Virus record (IMG/VR): IMGVR_UViG_3300046808_001349
Coordinates: 1 to 22,406 of that record
Source: a virus
Length of the DNA stretch: 22,406 bases
Direction: 5' to 3' (one strand)
The position numbers were made by a program, and so were the translations under genes. Below, piece after piece: positions 1-7,939 of this stretch. The notes beneath the pieces were generated by a model. The model was not told the origin of the DNA. It ran no database searches and saw only the letters and a list, made by a program, of their open reading frames with translations. Position 1 is the first letter of the stretch. The number at the start of each line of letters is the position of its first letter.

Positions 1-1395
1 ATAGCGACTAATACAAGAGGGTTAACAGCAAAAAACTCCGAATCATTAGCTATAGAAATTCTAGAGTATCCAAGTGCACCAATAATACGCGCGTTTACAT
101 TATCAGGTAGTAATTATTCTCCAAGTACACCAATAACTACAACAATATCTTTACCTTATAAAACCACACTCTCGTCTTTTCAACACCTATATGAAAGTGA
201 TGTAATATTAAATATTAGAGATTCCTGGACTAATAGACCTCTTTTTCCACAGCCTTTGAGTTCGGAGTGGGTAGTAGATGGCATCTCTGTACCAAGTACA
301 ACAAATACTGTAACATTTTTATCTTCTACAGCAATACGTGATTGTCTGGTGCAGTTTTCTATTAGCGCGCAAAACTATAGTGGTTTGCAGAAATATAGAA
401 GCTCTCCTAGATTAGTATCTCCTACAGTAGATGCTTTAGCTTTAAATATTTCACAAAATATTTTATCAAGAACAACTAACTTACCAGGTGGTTCAGCTAG
501 CATGAACGCCTTTTCAACTAAAAATCACACTACTAACACGTATGTACGCAATCCAGATTTGTGGTGCGGCGCTAATCTTTGGACTGAAGATCTAACACCT
601 CAATTTACTAGTTGCGCAGTCTACAAAACATTCAGTTACGAGTCATATGGTGGTGTTTTAATAACGCCTAGACATGTCCTGTATTGTAAACACGCGCACC
701 CACAGGCAAAAGGTACATGGTCACCAAATCTAAATCAGTCGTGTGATTTAAGGTTCGTTACAACAGATAATGTATCGGTAAGCTGTACACAGTTACATCA
801 AGCAAGCTCCACGATCTACGATTTAGCTGTAGGTGTGTTGGATAGAGATATGGCAGAGCTAGGGTTACATATTTCACCAATATGTACACTAAAAATGACT
901 GCAAACCCTCTTGTACAGTATGATATAGGTAATGCAAAAATAAACGCCTTAGGTACAATTTTACAATCCGCTTCTCCAGCATACTCAAACACACCTATTA
1001 TAGCTATGTCACAAGGAGCAGGGAGAGCAACTAGTGCTATACCTCCTACACCGGTAGCTAAATACCCACAGTATAATGATATAATGCTGCACATAGCAAC
1101 AAGTTATTCCACAAATAATTACTATCTTTCGAACTTTAGATACAGTGTATGGGACGGTGATTCTGGTACTCCGGTGTTCGTTATTATTAATGATACTGTC
1201 TACTTGCACGGTATTATGGTAACGCAAAATTTTGGCTATACTAGTTTAAATATAGACAATATTAATCAGATAATAGCTCAGGCTGACGCGAATGCTATAG
1301 CTATGGGTAGGTTAGCTGCACCTACGGGCTATACAGTTACAGATACAAATCCCGTTCCAATAACACAAACCTTAAATACAGTATATAGCTTATGA
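1..1395 (+). CDS. Large structural-type protein with C-terminal trypsin-like serine protease domain (5' partial)
   Basis: The frame is open from the first base of the window, so the gene starts upstream; a TTG codon at 256 is not a convincing start. The visible N-terminal half is rich in Thr, Ser, Pro and Tyr and looks beta-rich, as in phage fibre or adhesin-like proteins. The second half carries a chymotrypsin-fold signature in the right order: GGVLI followed by His (codon 691-693, aligning with the AAHC histidine), Asp in YDLAVGVLD (codon 820-822), and Ser in the classical GDSG motif (codon 1162-1164). The predicted role is a serine endopeptidase, possibly virion-associated. The stop overlaps the next gene's start by 4 nt (ATGA), which suggests coupled translation with the subtilisin-like protein. 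The triad is read from motifs; activity, substrate and location in the virion are inference. I see no signal peptide because the N-terminus is missing. Confidence 0.7.
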   Translation: MATNTRGLTAKNSESLAIEILEYPSAPIIRAFTLSGSNYSPSTPITTTISLPYKTTLSSFQHLYESDVILNIRDSWTNRPLFPQPLSSEWVVDGISVPSTTNTVTFLSSTAIRDCLVQFSISAQNYSGLQKYRSSPRLVSPTVDALALNISQNILSRTTNLPGGSASMNAFSTKNHTTNTYVRNPDLWCGANLWTEDLTPQFTSCAVYKTFSYESYGGVLITPRHVLYCKHAHPQAKGTWSPNLNQSCDLRFVTTDNVSVSCTQLHQASSTIYDLAVGVLDRDMAELGLHISPICTLKMTANPLVQYDIGNAKINALGTILQSASPAYSNTPIIAMSQGAGRATSAIPPTPVAKYPQYNDIMLHIATSYSTNNYYLSNFRYSVWDGDSGTPVFVIINDTVYLHGIMVTQNFGYTSLNIDNINQIIAQADANAIAMGRLAAPTGYTVTDTNPVPITQTLNTVYSL

Positions 1396-4300
1396 TAAAT
1401 TCACAAATAATTCCACCTCTAGGTTATCCGCTTAGCGATATTAATATTTTAAATACCTCTTTAACTAATAACGACCCAACTGCTATAGAGCCTTATAGTG
1501 GTGAGGTTGCTGAAGGCGACCTGTTGACTTTTAACCCCGGTGTGCATAGAGCTATTGTTACACTTAAGGACGACTATAGTTGTAGCTGTACTCTGAGAAA
1601 CGAGCTAGTTGAATACTGCGATCATCTCGAAGACTGTCTAAAGGAACCTATATCGGAATATTGTTTTTATAAGAAAAGTAAAAATTTGTATTTTGAAATA
1701 ACATTTGAACAAATGGTAGCTATTAGTAACCGCGATGACGTGGCGGATGTAAAGTTTGTTTACGATATTGATAGAAATATTCATTTAGCAGATGAAAGAG
1801 AAATATATACTGGAATACCTAAAAATAGATTTGGTACAGTAGGCAAAGTACTGCAAGAGAGAATTATTAGTTCAGCGTCAACTAGAGAGGATTATAATAC
1901 TTTACAAATTCCTGTTTCGACGGAAAATAGTTCCTTTAGATTTGTTTTATCTGCTACTCTAAATTTTGATCTTATAAATACATATTGCCAGAGTCTATCA
2001 GAGTATATTAATGTTGACGCTGTAAATTACGGATTATATGTACATAATCACCCCTTTACAAAAACACAAAACGATATAACTAAAAAAGTTAAACACAAAT
2101 ACATAAACGATGGGTCAAATGTAGATGTTATTTTGCTCGACTCAGGTATTGATGCTACACATCCTGAATTTCTTAATGATCAGGGTGTTTCACGTGTTGT
2201 TTTAGAAGACTGGACACAGTATAAAGACGACAATAACAATTCAATAGTTAATACACAATCACCGGATTTTTATACTGATTATAACGGCCATGGTACTTTT
2301 TGCGCTTCTTTAATAGGTGGTAAAAATACAGGTTGGGCACCAGGCTGCAAGATCTACTCTATAATGTGTGTAGATGGTAGATCAGGTATAGTGTTTAGTT
2401 TAGAGCAAGCTCTCAAACTCGTTAAGGCCTTTATAAAGAAGAAAAAAGATCAGGGTATTAATAGACCAACTATTATTAATAATAGTTGGGGGTATACGAA
2501 TACAAATCATTGGGTTAAACAACCAACACTTATTAATTATTTTCCGACTTTTTTAGAAAATAGAGGAACAAATGCACTAACCACCGCTATCTTATCAGTT
2601 AACACACTAGTCGATGAAATTATTGCTCTTGGTGGTGTTATGGTATCAGCTGCTGGTAATGCGAACCAAAGACTACCTCTTACGAAAGACGCAGCAACTT
2701 ATAGTTTACTAATAGCAACAAATAACAGTGGCGGAACTGTGCTAGCTATGCGAAGTCAAAACACAAAATTCAAAGAGAACCTAATTAATACCGGATTCAT
2801 CAACGGACTTAAAGATCGCCTCGGATCTAATAGCGGGCTTTACGAATATCTAACTAAAATTGGTTCATGTCCAAATACAACATTTCCTTATGAATCACAG
2901 CGGGAAAATCCTATGATTATTGTAGGTGATGCTCATCCACAACCCACAGGTAAAAATACTTACTGCCATCCAAATTACGTAATTAATGAGAATACAGGTG
3001 TGATTAATCCCGGTAAAAATTTATTTATCAAGTCAAACTATAGTAATTACGGCCCAGGTGTAGATTGTTTCGCTAGTGGTTATCATGTTATTGGTGCTCT
3101 ATCTAAAAATGGTAGTAATTTTTCTCGTTATACTAGACTAACAGATCAATATGCAACAAACACCGGTACATCTTTTTCTTGTCCGCAGGTTGTAGGTGTT
3201 TTAGCTAATTATTTACACGACAATACTGCTGCTACACCTTTAGATTGTAAAGATTGGTTGTATAATAATTGTCTATCTGGCCAAATAGCAGAGTTTGATA
3301 ACACAAAGACTAGTATTGACAAACTGCATTATTTTCACGGCACAGATACTCAGAATATTACATCTTACGAAACACTAGCGATACAAGTAACGAGCAATTA
3401 TTTTGATGAAGCTTATACAAGGTATGGTTATAACCGAGTGGAAATTTTAAGCTCTTATAGTACAAAAGATAAAAATTACATCAATTTCAGTGGTGGTTTT
3501 TGCTCTATTTTTGATAATGATGAGTATGTATTCTTACCACTAGATCATAGATATACTTTCGATCAGCCTTTTTTTGGACTTACAAATGAACTAGCGGAAA
3601 AATATTCTAGTGCTGCAGGTATAAACACAACTGGAAACACTAACGAATTAAGTCATAATTTTAATTTATTATCCATTCATCCCGATTATATAGGAAGTGG
3701 GTTAAGCGGTAGATTGACAGACTCTAGATGGCTTAGTTACTTAACAACACCTCTTGGTAGTTTACCTTATTATTATTATGCTCCAAGCGCAGCTTTAGGA
3801 GATTACGATTGTGATATTTCGTTTTTAAGTAGTTATGGCAATCTTGCACCTACAAAGGTAGATGTCTTTAAAAAAACTCATAACGGACTACAGTATTTTA
3901 CAACTATTGATCACCCATATAATATTACAAAGGATGGTAATTTAGCTTGCAATAGTTATAATTGGGTTTCAGTTAATTTGCTTGGAGAATTAAGGAAAAA
4001 AGACCCTAACACGCCTTTCTCTAACTTTATCTTTAAAACACCAACGGGTTGTAGTTTTATTGCACCTTTGAATACGACGCTTAGACAACCTCGTCCTACA
4101 GCTAATAACTTTAACTATAATCCTCGTGCAGGTAATGAATCCAAAGGCAACAAGCTCATACTAACAGACACTACAGGGCTTATTTTTGTGTACATAATAT
4201 CCGAGCAAGGGTTCACGCATGTGCAAACCATATCTTCTGTTGTAGAAAGTGAAGATGTTTTATATATTAATCGTAATAAAGATCTTTTTCCTATGTATAT

Positions 4301-6236
4301 ATACGGCGCGACATTATCAAATAATGGCGAATATTTGGCTGTTGATACACGAAATGTTACACTTTGTTCCTATTGCACACAAAATCCTTATTTATCGGGT
4401 AATTCTATAACTATAGGATATAGCAATGATGTACAAAATAAAAATAGTGTTGCAAGTCTAACAGGTATACCATTAGAGAATGATATAATACCGACCTTAC
4501 CTGGTAGCACACAGTTATATAAATGGAGTGGCACGCAGTATGTTTATTTAAGTACTATAGTACCAAAAGGTCACTTAAAATATATACCAGGAGGTAGTAT
4601 AGATCTTCCTCTGATAAAAGCGCCAGTGCGTGATGATGGCTTTGAAGGATTAGTATCTATTGATACTATAAAAAATGATTATTTAAGTGCGTACACATCC
4701 TACAACCTCAACGCATATACAAATTTTAGAAGTCGGTTTGATGAAAACAATAATTTACTTATATTCGATGCAGATTCTATAACTTCAAAATTTATTTCTG
4801 TTTCAACTTTTGATGACGGGATTATGGAAATACCTATACTTAGAGCTCGCGGTGGTACAAATCAAGTTGAAGTATATAGTATTGATAATAACACTGTAAG
4901 TTTTGTTTTGAGTAGTGATCTCAGGAATATTTTTTCTTCTAGATCGCTTAAAAACTCTTATCTATTTTTATCGAGTTTCTATATGAATCAATTTTTGCGT
5001 ATAGACTTAAAAGATAATGCTGTACTGTCTGGCTCTCTCGTATATAGTGATGATCCATTCCAAGAAACTTATAAGTCAGGTAGTATTTTCGGTAACCATC
5101 GCATTAAAAAAGACAATAATCGTTTATATACAACACTACCTTTACCGCAACTTGTTACTAGTACATCTAATACGGGGTTGAATCCTAACGGTACGGTTGT
5201 TCCGATAATAACAAGACATATTGTCGAAAATATTGGAGATATAAGTAACTACCCGTGGTTGGTAAAGCATAAAAATTATGATACAAATAATATAGTTTAT
5301 AATACTTTACCGGTTGATCTTAATAGTTTACGTAGTACTACTTCTCTCCCTTCCTTCTCTGCTCATGGGGGCAATGGTAGTATTATAATTTATGCAGACG
5401 AAGAAGAAAGATACAAGTACCCAGTATATTTATCGTTCGACTCTACGAGCACTTCTATAAGTTCCTATACATGTAAATTTAAGGAATTATCAGGTGATTA
5501 CTTTGATAAAAAATATTGGAATCCTTATCAGGCGCAGCCCTTACCGTGCAACAGTATTTTAGGTGGTGAAGAGGTTGTCTTCAGCGATGGTAGACAGGAA
5601 AGACCTATACGTGTAGATTTTATACGTACACACGAGAGCGGTAAAAAAATAGCAATAGATCAAGGTAGAGGCCTAGTGTATTTTCTCACGCCAGATGCGA
5701 ATTCTCCTCACGGATTTAAAACTTTTACTATTTTTCATGGGTTTACGGATTTATATCCATTTCATTTTAATAGCGTTCCTACTGAAAATGGGCTTTATAC
5801 ACCGATAGCAAAAGCACTTGACAGCATAATTATACCAAACAATAGCTGTACACCGATAACTATCCCTACGTACGCGTTTTTTAATACCGAAGATACAATA
5901 ACTGTCGCGTATCAGTTTCATAGTAATGAGCCTCATGCTATGCCTAGTCCGCGATCAGGTATCCAAGGCACCCTGGCTATCGAACTATTTAAAACAACTT
6001 TCGTTACATTTAAAATAGATTTAGATTATGAACACGGTGAAACAAACATTACAGAAGATCATGTAAAATTCAATCAACATATCTTCCTACAAGGCCATAA
6101 CATATATGATTCACCTAACCTACTTCTACAATCTTACCCAAGAAACTACATTGTAACTACTGATGAGGGTAATACAATTGACTACGATGGAAGAACCTAT
6201 AACAAGGTAGGAGTTACACCGTACCCAATAACTTAA
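1392..6236 (+). CDS. Subtilisin-like (S8) serine protease with propeptide and very long C-terminal region
   Basis: A protein of 1614 residues. Residues about 48-130 resemble an I9 subtilase propeptide: a VTLKDD-type strand, then a FEITFEQMVAI segment and an aspartate-rich VADVKFV end. Residues about 240-610 form an S8 domain with catalytic Asp250 (LLDSGID), His300 (NGHGT), oxyanion Asn423 (SAAGN) and Ser594 (GTSFSCP). An extra loop of roughly 80-100 residues sits between Asn423 and the serine motif. The remaining 1000 or so residues match nothing I recognise. They are beta-rich, and segments such as SNNGEYLAVDT resemble blades of a beta-propeller. Several Cys lie near the N-terminus (residues 64, 66, 76, 82, 91). 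The start is ATG inside the ATGA overlap with the trypsin-like gene. The size and the location beside neck and terminase genes suggest a virion or fibre-associated protein. The protease assignment is firm; target and timing are unknown. Confidence 0.85.
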   Translation: MINSQIIPPLGYPLSDINILNTSLTNNDPTAIEPYSGEVAEGDLLTFNPGVHRAIVTLKDDYSCSCTLRNELVEYCDHLEDCLKEPISEYCFYKKSKNLYFEITFEQMVAISNRDDVADVKFVYDIDRNIHLADEREIYTGIPKNRFGTVGKVLQERIISSASTREDYNTLQIPVSTENSSFRFVLSATLNFDLINTYCQSLSEYINVDAVNYGLYVHNHPFTKTQNDITKKVKHKYINDGSNVDVILLDSGIDATHPEFLNDQGVSRVVLEDWTQYKDDNNNSIVNTQSPDFYTDYNGHGTFCASLIGGKNTGWAPGCKIYSIMCVDGRSGIVFSLEQALKLVKAFIKKKKDQGINRPTIINNSWGYTNTNHWVKQPTLINYFPTFLENRGTNALTTAILSVNTLVDEIIALGGVMVSAAGNANQRLPLTKDAATYSLLIATNNSGGTVLAMRSQNTKFKENLINTGFINGLKDRLGSNSGLYEYLTKIGSCPNTTFPYESQRENPMIIVGDAHPQPTGKNTYCHPNYVINENTGVINPGKNLFIKSNYSNYGPGVDCFASGYHVIGALSKNGSNFSRYTRLTDQYATNTGTSFSCPQVVGVLANYLHDNTAATPLDCKDWLYNNCLSGQIAEFDNTKTSIDKLHYFHGTDTQNITSYETLAIQVTSNYFDEAYTRYGYNRVEILSSYSTKDKNYINFSGGFCSIFDNDEYVFLPLDHRYTFDQPFFGLTNELAEKYSSAAGINTTGNTNELSHNFNLLSIHPDYIGSGLSGRLTDSRWLSYLTTPLGSLPYYYYAPSAALGDYDCDISFLSSYGNLAPTKVDVFKKTHNGLQYFTTIDHPYNITKDGNLACNSYNWVSVNLLGELRKKDPNTPFSNFIFKTPTGCSFIAPLNTTLRQPRPTANNFNYNPRAGNESKGNKLILTDTTGLIFVYIISEQGFTHVQTISSVVESEDVLYINRNKDLFPMYIYGATLSNNGEYLAVDTRNVTLCSYCTQNPYLSGNSITIGYSNDVQNKNSVASLTGIPLENDIIPTLPGSTQLYKWSGTQYVYLSTIVPKGHLKYIPGGSIDLPLIKAPVRDDGFEGLVSIDTIKNDYLSAYTSYNLNAYTNFRSRFDENNNLLIFDADSITSKFISVSTFDDGIMEIPILRARGGTNQVEVYSIDNNTVSFVLSSDLRNIFSSRSLKNSYLFLSSFYMNQFLRIDLKDNAVLSGSLVYSDDPFQETYKSGSIFGNHRIKKDNNRLYTTLPLPQLVTSTSNTGLNPNGTVVPIITRHIVENIGDISNYPWLVKHKNYDTNNIVYNTLPVDLNSLRSTTSLPSFSAHGGNGSIIIYADEEERYKYPVYLSFDSTSTSISSYTCKFKELSGDYFDKKYWNPYQAQPLPCNSILGGEEVVFSDGRQERPIRVDFIRTHESGKKIAIDQGRGLVYFLTPDANSPHGFKTFTIFHGFTDLYPFHFNSVPTENGLYTPIAKALDSIIIPNNSCTPITIPTYAFFNTEDTITVAYQFHSNEPHAMPSPRSGIQGTLAIELFKTTFVTFKIDLDYEHGETNITEDHVKFNQHIFLQGHNIYDSPNLLLQSYPRNYIVTTDEGNTIDYDGRTYNKVGVTPYPIT

Positions 6237-7051
6237 TAATAACTACCGTATATGTCGTTGTTATTAATATTCATATCTACAACCTTTTCCTTCGATTCAA
6301 TATTGATATCAAAGTTATAGGATTTAGCTTCTGATGCGCTTACACCAGGTATAGTTGAAGATATTGTACCAGAGAACGAGCTTTCGTAGACTTGTTGATT
6401 CTGCTTCTCCCCAGATAAGCCAGGCTCGAACGAGTGCTCGTAGCGTTTCGCTTTTACACGATATACATAGTGTCCGAGAAGGGGGTTTAATGAAGCAATA
6501 TCTTGATCGACTCTCTCAGTAATTTCAAACCACTTTGATCCTCTACCATTAGGTCTATCACAACCAAGAGCAGTGAGCTCAATAACATCTCCTGATTTAG
6601 GTTCTATGACTTGATTGAAAGATGCATAATCTACCAAGCTACTCATAGTTGCAGTGAAAGTATTAATATGTAAATAACCAGTTAGCTCGTCATCTGATGC
6701 AAAACCAAATTTTGAGAGGTTAATTGCATTTTCAGTAAGCTCAATATACATTTGCAATTCAAACGGACCTTTGAATATCTTAGTAGGTTCTTCCCCGTAA
6801 AATAAATCCGCTGAAAGCGTATTAAATGTATTTACATAGTAGTTAATGGGTACACCATAGCTGTTAATTAAATCACTGTACGATTGCTCATAAATGAGCT
6901 GCTCGGCTTGAAAGTTAGAAGGATTAAAAAACTGCGCGCAACCTGGAGCAGCAACGGCTGCAAAAGTTTCAGCAGGAGAGCATTGTCTGTTAGGATTACA
7001 TTGCATTCTGTTTACGGCGCTTGAGTATTGCACATGGTACACCTTCTTCAT
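6233..7051 (-). CDS. Neck / head-completion protein, T4 gp14-like
   Basis: A 272-residue protein related to the T4 gp14 neck family, which with gp13 joins the filled head to the tail. The supporting pattern is a segment ending in LFYGEEPTKIFKGPFELQMYI (the family's FGED...K.Y block), then LSKFGF, then a P-K-x-GD-VIEL segment in place of EGDLIYFP, WFEI, and a VYRVKAKRYEHSFE stretch matching the strand before the ID-rich end. Length is close to T4 gp14 (about 256). The ATG at 7051 gives a 56-nt overlap with the upstream gene; Met16 (ATG at 7006) would give only 11 nt and may be the true start. The N-terminus has several Cys (CNPNRQC...GC). The stop overlaps the convergent protease gene's stop. 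T4 has gp14 near the terminase on the same strand; here it is on the opposite strand. Confidence 0.72.
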   Translation of the reverse strand: MKKVYHVQYSSAVNRMQCNPNRQCSPAETFAAVAAPGCAQFFNPSNFQAEQLIYEQSYSDLINSYGVPINYYVNTFNTLSADLFYGEEPTKIFKGPFELQMYIELTENAINLSKFGFASDDELTGYLHINTFTATMSSLVDYASFNQVIEPKSGDVIELTALGCDRPNGRGSKWFEITERVDQDIASLNPLLGHYVYRVKAKRYEHSFEPGLSGEKQNQQVYESSFSGTISSTIPGVSASEAKSYNFDINIESKEKVVDMNINNNDIYGSYY

Positions 7052-7349
7052 CTTCGAACATCTCTGCTTCTACATTAGAATTGCCAAGTATCTTTGTTCC
7101 TGGTTCGAAGTGTGTATCGTAAGTATTGAGTAAAGCTGTTAATGGACTACCTTTAAGAGATACATTATCAGCACGACCAGAAGTTATATTATCAATAAGA
7201 GGATGTTTGTGTTTATATTCCTTATTTACATAATTAATATTTTTGCGCGTACCGGGATCGACGTGTAGCCTCTTACCGTTTTTAGGGTTCGGATTAGTAA
7301 TCGGGTTGCCCTTAAAGTATTCCAAAAAGTATTTTTTAAAATCAACCAT
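6996..7349 (-). CDS. Unknown 117-residue protein upstream of the neck gene
   Basis: I do not recognise this protein. It is basic in the first half (FKKYFLEYFKGN, then GKRLHVDPGTRKNINYVNKEYKHKHP), neutral with a KGSPLTALLNTYD segment in the middle, acidic near residue 95 (EMFEDEEG) and ends in a basic tail, LKRRKQNAM. There are no membrane segments or signal peptide. The ATG at 7349 lies 7 nt after ATTAAATA on the minus strand, so the gene probably has its own late promoter. That would bypass the terminator just upstream. It overlaps the gp14-like gene, so the two are probably co-translated. Position suggests a head or neck assembly role, which is inference from neighbours only. Confidence 0.7.
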   Translation of the reverse strand: MVDFKKYFLEYFKGNPITNPNPKNGKRLHVDPGTRKNINYVNKEYKHKHPLIDNITSGRADNVSLKGSPLTALLNTYDTHFEPGTKILGNSNVEAEMFEDEEGVPCAILKRRKQNAM

Positions 7350-7364
7350 TTGTTAATATTTAAT
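7350..7364 (-). promoter_or_regulatory. Late-promoter-like element for the 117-residue gene
   Basis: On the minus strand ATTAAATA at 7364-7357 is followed by 7 nt (TTAACAA) and ATG at 7349. The spacing is 2 nt longer than at the other genes, so a 2-nt leader is predicted. It abuts the T-run of the terminator for the gene before it. Confidence 0.5.
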
Positions 7365-7400
7365 AAAAAAACCGAGTAGAACGCATTCTACTCGGTTTTA
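7365..7400 (-). terminator. Intrinsic terminator after the acidic gene (both strands possible)
   Basis: An 11-bp perfect stem (7371-7381 with 7386-7396) with a CGCA loop, extended by A/T pairs. A run of six T follows on the minus strand (7370-7365); on the plus strand TTTT follows as well. It ends transcription of the 7421-8269 gene. Confidence 0.85.
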
Positions 7401-7420
7401 GTTATTTTTTTGAGTTTATA

Positions 7421-7939
7421 TTAGCGTTGAAAAGCTCCTTGACCGGTTTTAAGATTGCCGACCTTGTTGTTTTTACCCATATCTGGCTGCTTTGCATTTA
7501 CAAGAGCGTGGCCGTGGTCACCATCGTTACCAACTTTGTCTGTTGAAGCTGAGCTAGCAGAACCACCAACAGGCTTAAGGTTACCAACTTTGTTGTTCTT
7601 GCCGTGATCAACGGTCTTTGACGCAGCGGTAGCACCACCAAGGCTTTCTTCGTCTTCTTCAAGATCGCTACCACCGAACTCGTCTTCACCGCCCATTTCA
7701 TCTTCGCCTTCACCTTCACCTTCATCAGCACCTTCTTCTGCAACAATTGCACCAAGTACTTCATAAAGTTTCATTGCGGTTTCACGATCAAGCTTAATGG
7801 TTACTTCATCTTCACTACCCATCTCTTCATCTGGTGTAGCGTCGTCAAGACCAAGTGAATCAAGCTCTTGTGCTTCGTCTTGTTCACCACCGAACATTAC
7901 GTTTTCGTAAAGTGTGTCAAATATAGATTTTTTACTCAT
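7421..7939 (-). CDS. Putative nested product starting at Met111 of the acidic protein (172 aa)
   Basis: Within the 282-residue frame, ATG at 7939 (reading leftwards) is preceded by CTTAAATA and exactly 5 nt, the same arrangement found at most gene starts in this window. The sequence beginning there, MSKKSIFDTLYENVMFG, looks like a natural N-terminus: a short basic start followed by an amphipathic helix. The predicted product shares the whole acidic and repeat-bearing C-terminus with the long form but lacks the basic N-terminal 110 residues. Nested in-frame scaffold genes are known in other phages (lambda C/Nu3). This is a prediction from the motif; chance occurrence in AT-rich DNA is possible. 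Confidence 0.4.
   Translation of the reverse strand: MSKKSIFDTLYENVMFGGEQDEAQELDSLGLDDATPDEEMGSEDEVTIKLDRETAMKLYEVLGAIVAEEGADEGEGEGEDEMGGEDEFGGSDLEEDEESLGGATAASKTVDHGKNNKVGNLKPVGGSASSASTDKVGNDGDHGHALVNAKQPDMGKNNKVGNLKTGQGAFQR

Noticed and set aside
1973-1980. Perfect TATAAATA inside the subtilase gene
   Set aside because: No ATG or GTG lies at the 5-nt spacing and no new gene begins nearby; such octamers are expected by chance in AT-rich DNA.
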